64,000 nucleotides of DNA from Buttiauxella ferragutiae (GTDB lineage: Bacteria; Pseudomonadota; Gammaproteobacteria; Enterobacterales; Enterobacteriaceae), in NCBI RefSeq assembly GCF_001654915.1, contig NZ_LXEQ01000001.1. The stretch is one strand, 5' to 3'. Below are positions 8,935 to 18,452 of this stretch, piece by piece (position 1 is the stretch's first letter; each line of letters opens with the position of its first letter). Under the pieces are notes generated by a model. It was not told where the DNA came from. It searched no databases and saw only the letters and a list, made by a program, of their open reading frames with translations. The translations under genes were made by a program, and so were the position numbers.

Positions 8935-10687
8935 CTGTTCCCTCTTTTTGATTGATTACAAATTCACTTTTTTCACCTGTCGCCAAAGCATCCGGTTCGA
9001 TATTCATGGTGCGCAGAACGCCGCCCATGATGGCACCGAACACAGGTGCAGAGACGGCACCACCGTAATATTTACCTGCTTGTGGATCGTTAATGACCAC
9101 AACCAAAGCGAATCGTGGATTACTGGCTGGCGCAACACCTGCGGTGTAAGCGATGTATTTGTTGACGTATTTTCCATCCGGCCCGACTTTTTTCGCAGTA
9201 CCGGTCTTAATTGCAATGCGGTAACCCTTGATGGCCGCTTTCACGCCACCACCACCGGGTAATGCCACACTTTCCATCATATGAACGACGGTACGAACCA
9301 ACGGTTCAGGGAAGATACGTTCACCTGGAACCGGTGGATCAACCTTCGTTATCGACAACGGACGATATACGCCGTAGCTGCCGATCGTTGCATAGACACG
9401 CGCTAACTGTAACGGGGTTACCATTAGCCCGTAGCCGAAAGAGAAGGTGGCCCTCTCTATGTCAGACCACCGTTGTTTTTGCGGATATAAGCCACTGCGT
9501 TCTCCGACCAGCCCCAAGTTGGTCGCTTTTCCCAATCCAAAACGTGAGTAAGTATCTACCAACGCTGAGGAGGGCATCGCTAACGCCAGTTTTGAAACCC
9601 CGACGTTACTCGACTTCTGTAGTACCCCGGTAAGGGTCAATTCGCTGTAGCGCGCCACATCTTTGATCTCATGACCATTAATGCGGTACGGCACGGTATT
9701 CAGAACGGTGTTTTCACGTACCACACCACGTTGCAGAGCGGTCATGACAACCATCGGTTTAACTGTCGAACCCGGCTCGAAAACGTCCGTAATAGTACGG
9801 TTACGCATAATGTCTTTCGGCGTGCCGGTCAGGTTATTGGGGTTGTAGGAAGGGCTGTTAGCCATCGCCAACACTTCACCTGTATTCACATCCACCAGCA
9901 CTGCACTACCTGATTCAGCTTTGTTGAAGGCCACAGCGTTGTTGAGCTCGCGATAAACCAGCGCCTGCAGGCGTTCATCAATGCTCAAAGCCAGGTTATG
10001 GGCAGCCTGGCTATCGGTTGAGGAGATATCTTCGATGACGCGACCGTAGCGGTCTTTACGCACAACGCGCTCGCCAGGTTGGCCGGTAAGCCATTTATCG
10101 AAGCTCTTTTCGACGCCTTCAATCCCCTGACTATCGACGTTGGTGAAGCCAATAAGGTGAGCGGTTACTTCGCCAGATGGGTAGTAGCGACGAGACTCTT
10201 CACGTAGATGAATCCCTGGAAGTTTGAGTTTTTTGATGTAGTCGCCGATATCGGGGTTTACCTGGCGTGCCAGATAAATAAAGCGACCTTTTGGATTGCT
10301 GTTGACGCGAGAAGCAAGCTGATCAAGAGGGATTTTTAGAGCATCTGCCAGTGCTTTCCAGCGGTTATCAAGCGTAATGCCCCCCGCATCATGCAACTCT
10401 TTAGGGTCAGCCCAAATCGCATTCACCGGTACACTCACTGCCAGTGGACGACCTGCACGGTCGCTAATCATGCCACGAGAAGTCGAGACTTCTTGCACGC
10501 GCAGGGAACGCATATCCCCCTGGCGCACTAACATGTCTGGCGCGATGATTTGCAGCCAGGCAACGCGCCCCAACAGGAAAACCAGCGCCAGCAAAATGCA
10601 ACCGCAAAGCAACGCAAAACGCCAACTTACAAAGTTGGCCTGTTCTTCCTGGCGTTTCGGTTTAAGCGTTTTTGCCGCTGCTCTCAT
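8921..10687 (-). CDS. ftsI: Penicillin-binding protein 3, septal DD-transpeptidase FtsI
   Basis: Class B penicillin-binding protein that cross-links septal peptidoglycan and works with FtsW. The 588-residue product is the E. coli length. It has one N-terminal membrane anchor (about residues 23-43, FALLCGCILLALVFLLGRVA), a pedestal domain, and a transpeptidase domain with the active-site motifs SxxK (EPGSTVKPM, about residue 307), SSN (QKSSNVGVS) and KTGT (IAIKTGTAKK). It lies 15 bases downstream of ftsL and overlaps murE. No sequence oddity was seen around the active-site motifs. Confidence 0.98.
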   Translation of the reverse strand: MRAAAKTLKPKRQEEQANFVSWRFALLCGCILLALVFLLGRVAWLQIIAPDMLVRQGDMRSLRVQEVSTSRGMISDRAGRPLAVSVPVNAIWADPKELHDAGGITLDNRWKALADALKIPLDQLASRVNSNPKGRFIYLARQVNPDIGDYIKKLKLPGIHLREESRRYYPSGEVTAHLIGFTNVDSQGIEGVEKSFDKWLTGQPGERVVRKDRYGRVIEDISSTDSQAAHNLALSIDERLQALVYRELNNAVAFNKAESGSAVLVDVNTGEVLAMANSPSYNPNNLTGTPKDIMRNRTITDVFEPGSTVKPMVVMTALQRGVVRENTVLNTVPYRINGHEIKDVARYSELTLTGVLQKSSNVGVSKLALAMPSSALVDTYSRFGLGKATNLGLVGERSGLYPQKQRWSDIERATFSFGYGLMVTPLQLARVYATIGSYGVYRPLSITKVDPPVPGERIFPEPLVRTVVHMMESVALPGGGGVKAAIKGYRIAIKTGTAKKVGPDGKYVNKYIAYTAGVAPASNPRFALVVVINDPQAGKYYGGAVSAPVFGAIMGGVLRTMNIEPDALATGEKSEFVINQKEGTGGRS

Positions 10688-10702
10688 CTGTCACGCGATT
10701 CC

Positions 10703-11068
10703 TTATTGCTGAACTACGATGTTTTCCTGCGATGGGTCGACATGCTGCAATTGCAGCTTTTCCGTCGCGACCCGCTCCACTCGGCTATGATCGCCTAGTG
10801 CGTTTTCTTCCAAAATCAGATTGCGCCACTCGATATCTAACGCATCACGCTCCACCACCATTTGCTCACGCTGTGCGGTAAGCAGACGGGTATGGTGCGC
10901 GGTGGTGACCACGAAAATGGCGGTAACGATAATGGCGGTAAACAAAATCAGTGGCATTTTCCCATGACGCAGCAAGTCACCACCAATCACCGCTGGTAGT
11001 GCATGACGCTCGCCACTGCTCAACTGGCCAGTAACTTTATTTAGGGCTTCTGCCACTTTATTGATCAT
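10703..11068 (-). CDS. ftsL: Cell division protein FtsL
   Basis: Small bitopic membrane protein of the FtsQLB subcomplex, which activates FtsWI at the septum. It has 121 residues: a short cytoplasmic tail, one transmembrane helix (about 38-57, PLILFTAIIVTAIFVVTTAH) and a periplasmic coiled coil rich in Leu and Glu (LLTAQREQMVVERDALDIEW). The C-terminal HVDPSQENIVVQ is nearly identical to E. coli FtsL. The start overlaps the rsmH stop by four bases. Confidence 0.97.
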   Translation of the reverse strand: MINKVAEALNKVTGQLSSGERHALPAVIGGDLLRHGKMPLILFTAIIVTAIFVVTTAHHTRLLTAQREQMVVERDALDIEWRNLILEENALGDHSRVERVATEKLQLQHVDPSQENIVVQQ

Positions 11069-12006
11069 GCGTTCGTCCTTTCAGCGATACGCAGTACCGA
11101 ACTACGCGCGCGTGGGTTTTCCGCCACTTCTTCGTCACCCGGCATCATTTTGCCGATGGATTTTAAATATCTGCCGCCGAGTTTATTCAACTGAGCTTCA
11201 GTCATTGGAATACCAGCCGGAACCTGTGGCCCACGGGTGTTTTCACGCATAAAGCGCTTAACAATCCGGTCTTCCAAAGAGTGGAAACTGATAATCGACA
11301 AGCGGCCACCAGGGGACAGTGTTTCAATTGAACCTTTAAGTGCCTGTTCAATCTCTTCAAGTTCACTGTTGATCCAGATACGGATCGCCTGGAACGTACG
11401 CGTTGCCGGATGTTTAAACTTATCTTTTACCGGCATTGCCGCAGCCACGACTGTTGCCAGTTCTTTGGTACGAGTCATTGGCTGTTCACGGTTGCGCTCA
11501 ATAATGGCGCGAGCAATACGCTTACCGAACTTTTCTTCACCAAAGGTTTTAATAACCCAGGCGATATCAGCTTCGTCTGCTGTGAGTAACCACTGAGCAG
11601 CGGATTGACCACGAGTCGGGTCCATACGCATATCTAACGGGCCGTCACGCATAAACGAGAAACCGCGTTCAGCATCATCGAGTTGCGGTGAAGAGACGCC
11701 AAGATCCAACAGGATGCCGTCAATTTTTCCCAGCAAATCGCGTTCGCGTGCGTATTCAGCTAATTCAGAGAAAGGCCCATGAATAATGGAGAAGCGTGGG
11801 TCATCAATTGCCTGAGCCGCTTCAATTGCTTGCGGATCACGGTCGATAGCCAGCAAGCGTCCTTCTGGTCCCAGTTGGGAAAGAATCAAACGAGAATGGC
11901 CGCCACGACCAAAGGTGCCATCAATGTAGATGCCATCCTGACGAATGCTGAGACCATTCACGGCCTCATCAAGCAGCACCGAAGTATGTTTAAAATTTTC
12001 CATCAT
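11065..12006 (-). CDS. rsmH: 16S rRNA (cytosine(1402)-N(4))-methyltransferase
   Basis: S-adenosylmethionine-dependent enzyme (also called MraW) that methylates N4 of C1402 in the 16S rRNA P-site. It has 313 residues, matching E. coli. The SAM-binding motif YIDGTFGRGGHS is near residue 30, with LLDLGVSSPQLDDAERGFSF and the C-terminal ISFHSLEDRIVKRF as family signatures. It sits between mraZ (three-base gap) and ftsL (four-base overlap), the canonical dcw position. Confidence 0.98.
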   Translation of the reverse strand: MMENFKHTSVLLDEAVNGLSIRQDGIYIDGTFGRGGHSRLILSQLGPEGRLLAIDRDPQAIEAAQAIDDPRFSIIHGPFSELAEYARERDLLGKIDGILLDLGVSSPQLDDAERGFSFMRDGPLDMRMDPTRGQSAAQWLLTADEADIAWVIKTFGEEKFGKRIARAIIERNREQPMTRTKELATVVAAAMPVKDKFKHPATRTFQAIRIWINSELEEIEQALKGSIETLSPGGRLSIISFHSLEDRIVKRFMRENTRGPQVPAGIPMTEAQLNKLGGRYLKSIGKMMPGDEEVAENPRARSSVLRIAERTNA

Positions 12007-12009
12007 TAT

Positions 12010-12468
12010 TTATAGTGACAAGTCCTGCAGCCTATCCGACAACGTAGTCGTCGTGGCCTGCTCAGCGTCGATGTCTTCCTTGACCTGTTGATGCCAGGTC
12101 GTTTCATCCCACAGTTCAAATTTATTGAACTGCCCAACCAGCATCACTTCTTTGGTTAGCCCGGCGTGTTGGCGCAAAACTGGGGCCAACAACAAACGCC
12201 CGGCGCTATCCATCTGACATTCACTGGCATGGCCCAGTAACAATCGCTGCACGCGACGCTCAACCGGGTTCATGCTCGACAGACGAGCTAGCTTTTGTTC
12301 AATAATTTCCCATTCGGGAAGGGTATAAAGCAGCAGGCATGGGTGATGGATGTCGATGGTACAAACCATCTGACCTTCAGAGGTTTCGACAAGCGCATCC
12401 CGGTAACGGGTAGGAACGGCGAGCCGCCCTTTGCTGTCGAGATTGACTAATGTTGCCCCACGGAACAT
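12010..12468 (-). CDS. mraZ: Transcriptional regulator MraZ
   Basis: Ring-forming AbrB-fold DNA-binding protein that represses its own dcw operon. The open frame reaches 12522, but the family start is MFRGATLVNLDSKGRLAVPT at 12468, giving the normal 152 residues; a GGGTGAGG ribosome binding site lies just upstream. The two DxxGR half-motifs are visible: the N-terminal LDSKGRLAVP and MDSAGRLLLAP in the second repeat. It is the first gene of the dcw cluster and is preceded by three matching operator repeats. Confidence 0.97.
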   Translation of the reverse strand: MFRGATLVNLDSKGRLAVPTRYRDALVETSEGQMVCTIDIHHPCLLLYTLPEWEIIEQKLARLSSMNPVERRVQRLLLGHASECQMDSAGRLLLAPVLRQHAGLTKEVMLVGQFNKFELWDETTWHQQVKEDIDAEQATTTTLSDRLQDLSL

Positions 12469-12496
12469 GCCAGCCTCACCCTTAAATTCCCCTTTC

Positions 12497-12521
12497 CACC
12501 ACTTTGACCCACAAAATCCCA
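12497..12521 (-). promoter_or_regulatory. MraZ operator: three 10-bp-spaced TGGGN-type boxes
   Basis: On the minus strand, TGGGA (12521-12517), TGGGT (12511-12507) and TGGTG (12501-12497) are spaced exactly 10 bases apart, between the predicted -10 and the mraZ ribosome binding site. This is the known MraZ binding pattern (TGGGN repeats with five-base spacers) and predicts autorepression of the dcw operon. The third box departs from the consensus at one position. Confidence 0.85.
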
Positions 12522-12529
12522 CCTAAAGG

Positions 12530-12559
12530 AGTTTACGGAGCGGAGGAAAACCTTGTCAA
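12530..12559 (-). promoter_or_regulatory. Predicted sigma-70 promoter of the dcw operon (Pmra)
   Basis: Minus-strand -35 TTGACA (12559-12554), an 18-base spacer and -10 TAAACT (12535-12530). Transcription would begin close to 12523, so the MraZ boxes lie in the first transcribed bases. The -35 is a perfect match and the -10 matches at four of six positions. Confidence 0.8.
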
Positions 12560-13003
12560 GCAAGCTACAACGCAGACGGAAATAATTTTCATCTCCTAAG
12601 CGATTGATAAATGACTGGCGTGAAAAGGCGCTACATTCACGATGCAAAATTAACGTTATGAATATTTGAAAGAAAAAGGATCAATAAGCATAAATATCGT
12701 TAAATCGACTGAAAACCTGACAGGTAAAATATGAAGTGTCCAGTTTGCGACGCGGTCGGCATTTTAAGGTATTTCTCGGCAGGATAACAGCGTCAGATGT
12801 AGGCGAAGCGCGGGCTGGAGGGAAGTTTGATTCTTTTCAGATAGCTATTGTTTAATTATCCGGCATTTTTACACATTGCTATGTAACAAAATAATTCCAA
12901 AGCCGTGTTATATCGATTCTGGAATTAAAGATTTAACTATTACCGGTAAAAAATAATTACCTGTATTACTAAGGGAATTAACACGAGAATATTCTTAAAT
13001 AAG
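12560..13003. other. Intergenic region between the dcw promoter and cra
   Basis: About 440 bases without a convincing gene. E. coli also has a long spacer between mraZ and the gene before it. I see no start codon with a ribosome binding site leading into a conserved protein, and no tRNA or clear hairpin apart from the cra terminator that follows. A-T richness increases towards 12850-12990. Confidence 0.6.
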
Positions 13004-13025
13004 AATGGCAGCCGGAACTGCCATT
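13004..13025 (-). terminator. Hairpin terminator after cra
   Basis: On the minus strand AATGGCAG pairs with CTGCCATT around a six-base loop, six bases after the cra stop codon. The following tail is CTTATTTAAG, so the U-run is weak, but the position fits transcription termination. Confidence 0.65.
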
Positions 13026-13030
13026 TCTTG

Positions 13031-14035
13031 TTAGTGGCGACTTAAACTGCCACGACGGTATAGATTACGGCGAATACGCGTGAGGCCGGCCTTAGGTTTA
13101 CGTGGCTCATCAAGACTGGCAAGAACTAATTCCAGCACACGCTCCGCAACATCACGGTGGCGCTGAGCTACCGCGAGGACTGGGCATTGCAGGAAATCGA
13201 GCAATTCATGATCCCCAAAGGTAGCAATCGCCAACTCTGTCGGTAATTGCCCCTCACGCCGCAATGTTACATCCATAACACCTTGTAATAACGCAAATGA
13301 AGTGGTGTACAGGGCCTGCGGCATTGGATGGGTTTCCAGCCATTTATCAAATAACTGTGCTGCAGCTTCGCGCTCGTAGCTGTTGGCATAGAGGAAATTC
13401 ACCTCACGCGGATCATCCTTCCATGCAGTGCGAAAACCTTGTTCACGCAGATAGCTGACGGAAAGCTCCGGCAATGCGCCAAGGTAAAGTACAGTTTCAG
13501 CAGGAAAAGTACGCAGCTCGCTGGCCAGCATTTCTGCATCTTCCTGGTCAGCACCCACTACGCTGATGAAATTTTCACGGTCTAATGCACGATCGAGTGC
13601 AATTATTGGGAAGGGATCGTTCGCCCAACGCTGATAGAACGGATGCTCAGGGGGTAAAGAGGTGGAAACAATGATGGCATCCACCTGACGTTGCAACAGA
13701 TGTTCGATACAGCGCATTTCGTTATCCGGCTGATCTTCAGAGCAGGCAATTAATAGCTGGTACCCACGCTGACGAGCCTGCCGCTCGAGATAGTTAGCGA
13801 TACGGGTATAACTCGTGTTCTCAAGATCTGGAATAACCAATCCGATAGAACGCGTACGCCCGGCACGTAATCCCGCCGCCACCGCATTCGGGTGGTAGTT
13901 ATGTTCGCGAACAACCGCCATAACTTTATCAACAGTCTTATCGCTGACGCGATACTGCTTTGCCTTACCGTTGATGACGTAGCTCGCCGTGGTGCGCGAA
14001 ACTCCAGCCAGGCGCGCGATTTCATCCAATTTCAC
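13031..14035 (-). CDS. cra: Catabolite repressor/activator Cra (FruR)
   Basis: LacI/GalR-family global regulator of carbon flow (glycolysis versus gluconeogenesis), released from DNA by fructose 1-phosphate or fructose 1,6-bisphosphate. It has 334 residues, the E. coli length. The N-terminal helix-turn-helix and hinge are visible (MKLDEIARLAGVSRTTASYV, then AAGLRAGRTRSIGLVIPD) and the rest is a periplasmic-binding-protein-like effector domain. It sits between mraZ and ilvH as in E. coli. A 7-bp inverted repeat (14062-14082, AACCATG/CATGGTT) lies in its upstream region; its role is unknown. Confidence 0.97.
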   Translation of the reverse strand: MKLDEIARLAGVSRTTASYVINGKAKQYRVSDKTVDKVMAVVREHNYHPNAVAAGLRAGRTRSIGLVIPDLENTSYTRIANYLERQARQRGYQLLIACSEDQPDNEMRCIEHLLQRQVDAIIVSTSLPPEHPFYQRWANDPFPIIALDRALDRENFISVVGADQEDAEMLASELRTFPAETVLYLGALPELSVSYLREQGFRTAWKDDPREVNFLYANSYEREAAAQLFDKWLETHPMPQALYTTSFALLQGVMDVTLRREGQLPTELAIATFGDHELLDFLQCPVLAVAQRHRDVAERVLELVLASLDEPRKPKAGLTRIRRNLYRRGSLSRH

Positions 14036-14154
14036 AGTAGCCCCTTATTTAGGATTGCCATAACCATGCCCTGGTCATGGTTTCATTTTTATCATCTAAG
14101 CGCAGAATAATAACTCGGGCAACCGCTTTTACTGGCAGTTGTTGGGTCATTTGC

Positions 14155-14185
14155 AAAAAAAAACCCGGCATGAGTAGACCGGGTT
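14155..14185 (-). terminator. Rho-independent terminator of ilvIH
   Basis: On the minus strand AACCCGG (14185-14179) pairs with CCGGGTT (14168-14162), followed by an unbroken run of T residues. It lies 24 bases after the ilvH stop and is a strong intrinsic terminator. Confidence 0.93.
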
Positions 14186-14208
14186 ACTTTTTATTCGCCA
14201 TTCACAGG

Positions 14209-14700
14209 CTAGCGCATGATCTTATCACCACGCGATACGCCCACAATACCCGAGCGTGCCACTTCGACAATTTTTGCCACTTCACGAATCGTATTCAGGA
14301 AAGCGTCTAGCTTATCGCTGGTTCCTGCTAACTGAACCGTATACAGCGTTGGGGTTACATCAATGATTTGCCCACGAAAGATCTCAGCATTGCGCTTCAC
14401 TTCTTCACGCCCGTAACCACTGGCTTGTACTTTAACCAGCATGATTTCGCGCTCAACGTGAGCCCCTTGTCCCAGTTCACTCACCCGCAGAACATCAACC
14501 AGCTTGTGCAATTGCTTTTCAATCTGCTCAAGCACTTTTGCATCACCTACCGTTTGGATAGTCATACGAGACAGTGTCGGATCGTCAGTCGGTGCCACCG
14601 TCAGGCTTTCAATGTTGTAACCACGCTGAGCGAACAAGCCAATAACTCGGGACAGCGCCCCGGACTCATTTTCGAGTAATACAGATAATATCCGGCGCAT
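14209..14700 (-). CDS. ilvH: Acetolactate synthase isozyme III, small regulatory subunit
   Basis: Regulatory subunit that stimulates IlvI and confers valine feedback inhibition. It has 163 residues. The N-terminal ACT domain carries the valine-site stretch MRRILSVLLENESGALSRVI and RGYNIESLTV, and the C-terminal domain is of the ALS_ss_C type (ELALVKV-like region MLVKVQASGYGREEVKRNAE). It starts two bases after ilvI and is followed by a strong terminator, so ilvIH is a two-gene operon. Confidence 0.97.
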   Translation of the reverse strand: MRRILSVLLENESGALSRVIGLFAQRGYNIESLTVAPTDDPTLSRMTIQTVGDAKVLEQIEKQLHKLVDVLRVSELGQGAHVEREIMLVKVQASGYGREEVKRNAEIFRGQIIDVTPTLYTVQLAGTSDKLDAFLNTIREVAKIVEVARSGIVGVSRGDKIMR

Positions 14701-14702
14701 AA

Positions 14703-16427
14703 TCAGGTTCTCTCCGTTTTACTTAACCACATCTCATCCATACCACCGCCACGGATCTGCATTGGGTACACATGCTCAGTGCCATCGACAGTCACATCGA
14801 CAAATACCAGACGCTGGTTACGCACCGCTTCCAGCGCTTCAATAAGTTTGCTTTCCAGTTCTTCAGGTTTATTGATACCAATCCCAACGTGGCCGTAAGC
14901 TTCTGCAACGCGTACGAAATCAGGTAAAGACTCCATATAGGATTGGGAGTGGCGACCCGAATAAATCATGTCCTGCCACTGTTTGACCATGCCGAGATAG
15001 CGGTTATTAAGATTGAGCACTAACACTGGCAAACCGTATTGCAGCGCAGTAGAAAGCTCCTGGATATTCATCTGAATACTGCCATCGCCGGTGACACAAA
15101 CTACGGTTTCCTCCGGCAATGCCAGCTTCACACCTAGTGCCGCAGGCAGGCCAAAGCCCATCGTGCCGAGGCCACCAGAGTTAATCCAACGGCGTGGTTT
15201 ATCAAAGGTGTAATAGAGTGCGGCGAACATCTGGTGCTGGCCGACATCCGAAGTGACGTAAGCTTCGCCTTTGGTCAGACGGTAGATAGTTTCAATAACT
15301 GCCTGTGGCTTAATTTTATCGCTGGTTCTGTCAAATTCGAGGCACTGACGCGCACGCCATTGCTCAATCTGTTGCCACCAGTCACGAATTTCATCGCAGG
15401 ATTGTGACGTATCCTCCTGCGCCAGCAATTCCAGCATCTGCTGTAAAACCTGACGCGCATCGCCAACAATTGGAATATCTGCACCGACTGTTTTAGATAT
15501 CGAAGTTGGGTCGATATCAATATGCAGCACAGTCGCGTTCGGGCAGTACTTCGCCAGATTGTTAGTGGTGCGGTCATCAAAGCGCACTCCGACACCGAAA
15601 ATCACATCGGAATTGTGCATCACCATGTTGGCTTCGTAGGTTCCGTGCATCCCCAGCATTCCTAATGCCTGACGATGCGTTCCAGGGAATGCACCCAACC
15701 CCATTAAGGAGGAAACAACGGGAATATTGAGTTTTTCCGCCAGCTCGTGCAATTCGTCATGGCAAGCAGCAGTGATTGCCCCGCCGCCGACATACATCAC
15801 CGGTTTTTTCGCCGCCAGCAACGTTTGCAGTGCACGCTTAATCTGCCCTTTGTGACCTTGAGTGGTCGGGTTATAAGAACGCATGCTGACGGATTCAGGG
15901 TAGCTATAAGGAAACTTGTTTGCCGGACTCATAATGTCTTTCGGCAAATCCACCACCACCGGCCCTGGGCGACCGCTTGCTGCGAGCCAGAAGGCTTTTT
16001 TAATAATGGCCGGAATATCTTCCGCTTGTTTGACTAAGAAACTATGTTTTACGACTGGGCGAGAAATTCCCACCATGTCGCATTCCTGGAAAGCGTCATA
16101 GCCAATAAGGGATGTCGCCACCTGGCCCGATAGTACGACCATCGGGATTGAATCCATATAAGCCGTAGCTATACCGGTTATCGCGTTTGTCGCACCCGGA
16201 CCTGATGTCACAAGTACGACACCCACTTCACCGGTTGCACGTGCAAGGCCATCGGCCATATGCACTGCTGCTTGTTCGTGGCGTACCAGCACATGATCAA
16301 TGCCGCCAATAGTATGAAGCGCATCGTAAATATCGAGTACTGCGCCTCCGGGGTAACCGAATACATGTTTAACGCCCTGATCGATAAGCGATCGAACGAC
16401 CATCTCGGCTCCTGACAACATCTCCAT
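14703..16427 (-). CDS. ilvI: Acetolactate synthase isozyme III, large catalytic subunit
   Basis: Thiamine diphosphate- and FAD-dependent enzyme that condenses pyruvate with pyruvate or 2-oxobutyrate, the first common step of branched-chain amino acid synthesis. It has 574 residues, as in E. coli. Visible are the ThDP glutamate region VLVRHEQAAVHMADG, the FAD-domain stretch GVRFDDRTTNNLAKY and the ThDP/Mg signature GDGSIQMNIQELSTA with NNRYLGMVKQWQ. In E. coli the operon is activated by Lrp; the AT-rich 410-base upstream region fits that. Confidence 0.98.
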   Translation of the reverse strand: MEMLSGAEMVVRSLIDQGVKHVFGYPGGAVLDIYDALHTIGGIDHVLVRHEQAAVHMADGLARATGEVGVVLVTSGPGATNAITGIATAYMDSIPMVVLSGQVATSLIGYDAFQECDMVGISRPVVKHSFLVKQAEDIPAIIKKAFWLAASGRPGPVVVDLPKDIMSPANKFPYSYPESVSMRSYNPTTQGHKGQIKRALQTLLAAKKPVMYVGGGAITAACHDELHELAEKLNIPVVSSLMGLGAFPGTHRQALGMLGMHGTYEANMVMHNSDVIFGVGVRFDDRTTNNLAKYCPNATVLHIDIDPTSISKTVGADIPIVGDARQVLQQMLELLAQEDTSQSCDEIRDWWQQIEQWRARQCLEFDRTSDKIKPQAVIETIYRLTKGEAYVTSDVGQHQMFAALYYTFDKPRRWINSGGLGTMGFGLPAALGVKLALPEETVVCVTGDGSIQMNIQELSTALQYGLPVLVLNLNNRYLGMVKQWQDMIYSGRHSQSYMESLPDFVRVAEAYGHVGIGINKPEELESKLIEALEAVRNQRLVFVDVTVDGTEHVYPMQIRGGGMDEMWLSKTERT

Positions 16428-16536
16428 GGTTTGCCTCCAGGCTTACGTGTTTGACCGACCGCTGAAATCATTTCGGCTAAGTCGTTGAGACAGGTTGTTG
16501 CGCCCTGCATTTATTTTCTTTTTTGATAGTCCGCCT

Positions 16537-16565
16537 AACATAACCGCTGAAAATCAGGCAATCAA
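16537..16565 (-). promoter_or_regulatory. Predicted ilvIH promoter
   Basis: On the minus strand TTGATT (16565-16560), 17 bases, TATGTT (16542-16537). Each hexamer matches the sigma-70 consensus at four of six positions. It would give a leader of roughly 100 bases before ilvI. The 270 bases further upstream (to 16837) are AT-rich and in E. coli carry Lrp sites; individual sites could not be assigned here. Confidence 0.55.
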
Positions 16566-16837
16566 TTGCCAATCTTCAGCCGTCGATACAGCGTTTTCTC
16601 ATCAACACTGCAAAACACTACTCAGACGGAGTTAAGCTCTGAGCATAAGCAAAGATTATGATTGAAAATGTTATGAATGGTGGCTTTGTAGGTTAAATCT
16701 AATTACAGCAGGAATTATTGGGATCGAAGGAAGGAAAGAACAAAAACAACTACAGAGAAAAAAACCAGAAAAATGAATAAATGCGGAATAACCGAATAGC
16801 TTTTACTATCCGGCTGGATCAAGTGAACAATCGGAAC

Positions 16838-17782
16838 CTATTTACTACATACAGTGGTCAGAAGTTTTTCCATCCACTGATGCCCTTTATCGCGTCCGGC
16901 AGCTTCGTGCCAGGATAAATAGCAGGTGGCCTTATTATTTTGCAGCGGCAGTGGGAATGTTTGCAAATGAAGTGATTCAGCAAACTCTTCAGCTAACCAG
17001 CGTGGTGCGATAGCGACCAATTGAGTCTGCGAAACAACATTTAAAACACTAGTTAATGCCATTCCTTGATAAGCAATACAGGATTGCTGTTCCAAAGTGT
17101 GATACCACGGAGCACTAAATGATGCAAAACGCTCAAGGGAGACCACTGCATGTTTTTCGTTATAAACATCTTCTTCAGTAAGCGGTTTAATTAAACGCGG
17201 ATGCTTCTGATTGGCTACCAGTACCATTTCATCTTCAAACAATGGGATACAAGTAAACTCAGGACGACGAAATTCACTATAGCTAATAACAAACTCGGTC
17301 TCTTGATAACGCAATTGATGTTCAATATCTTTATTTAATGAAGACTTAAACAATAATTGAATACCTGGAGCAAAACGCTTCATATTATTGAAAATCGCAG
17401 AGGTTAACATATTGTCCAAAGGACTACTGACGCAGATGTTAAACACTCTTTCACTGCTGCTCGGTTCGAAACCTGCTCCCGGCAACTCATTCTGTATCAA
17501 TTGCAGAGCCTGACGAATTGAACCAAATAGCTGAAATGCGCGTGCTGTAGGCTGGATACCACGGCCGTAGCGAACAAACAGCTCATCATTGAACATCACT
17601 TTAAGCCGGGCTACTGCATTACTCACTGCGGGTTGGGACATTCCCAGAGATTGAGCAGCACGAGTAATATTCTGCACCTGCATAACAGCATCAAATACAG
17701 TTAATAAATTTAAATCAACGGAACGCAACTGAGGCTTAAACCCATCATGAGCTGCTGGCTGCTCTACGTAGTTATCAGACAT
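16838..17782 (-). CDS. leuO: LysR-family regulator LeuO
   Basis: Global LysR-type regulator that antagonises H-NS silencing and acts on many stress and surface genes. The frame is open from a GTG at 17794, but an ATG at 17782 (MSDNYVEQPAAH) has a GGAG ribosome binding site seven bases upstream and gives exactly 314 residues, the E. coli length. The winged helix-turn-helix is clear (LNLLTVFDAVMQVQNITRAA, then MSQPAVSNAVARLK), as is the LysR effector domain. It is divergent from the leucine operon, as in E. coli. Confidence 0.95.
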   Translation of the reverse strand: MSDNYVEQPAAHDGFKPQLRSVDLNLLTVFDAVMQVQNITRAAQSLGMSQPAVSNAVARLKVMFNDELFVRYGRGIQPTARAFQLFGSIRQALQLIQNELPGAGFEPSSSERVFNICVSSPLDNMLTSAIFNNMKRFAPGIQLLFKSSLNKDIEHQLRYQETEFVISYSEFRRPEFTCIPLFEDEMVLVANQKHPRLIKPLTEEDVYNEKHAVVSLERFASFSAPWYHTLEQQSCIAYQGMALTSVLNVVSQTQLVAIAPRWLAEEFAESLHLQTFPLPLQNNKATCYLSWHEAAGRDKGHQWMEKLLTTVCSK

Positions 17783-18389
17783 GTTAGTCTCCACTAAGAT
17801 TTCAATTCCTTATTCACAGATTAGCCCTGTGAACTACTCCTATTATCATTTACTAAGCAGAGCATGCTGATTTATGCATTTAAAAACGTTAATTAAACAA
17901 TTCAGATATAAATCAATAAATTTACGCTTTCTAATATACCAACACGACTTCAGCTACTGACACCCTGATAAATCTATAAAACTCATATGATTTTACTCTT
18001 CGTCAGTTGATTTCTGGATCGTGCTAATCAAATCACAAAATGACTTAACACACAATGATTCGCACAGTGAATAATATATTAAGCATGGATAACATCATCA
18101 TCATGGAAACAATCTCTCTACTCATATTCAGTTAATAAAGAAAGAGGCCAAATTCCTAAAATAGCATCAAAACATGGATTATTGACCTCAAATCATAACC
18201 ATGATGAATGAAATAGATAACAAACATTATATTTTTAATTGTTTCTGAGAATTTCAATTTTACAGGGGAACGTAAGTAATCCTTTTCCATACTTTTTAGA
18301 TATATTATGAAAGTTACATATGTCAGCACAAATGGCTTAGATCGGTGGTTGTCTTTCAATCCTTAATCGGGGGTTGAGGCAATCGACTG
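17783..18389. other. leuO-leu divergent regulatory region
   Basis: About 600 AT-rich bases between leuO and the leu promoter, with many A/T runs (for example 17875-17965 and 18190-18250). In E. coli and Salmonella the equivalent region is bound by H-NS and LeuO and carries the leuO promoters. I see no protein-coding gene here. The assignment as an H-NS/LeuO target is by analogy. Confidence 0.6.
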
Positions 18390-18418
18390 TTGACACAGCA
18401 AAGCAGATCAAGTACCAA
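18390..18418 (+). promoter_or_regulatory. Predicted leucine operon promoter
   Basis: A perfect -35 TTGACA (18390-18395), 17 bases, then a weak -10 TACCAA (18413-18418). The position, about 35 bases before the leader peptide, fits the start of the attenuated leu transcript. Confidence 0.65.
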
Positions 18419-18452
18419 TAAATGCATAACGAATTCACTTGAGGCTTGAAAC

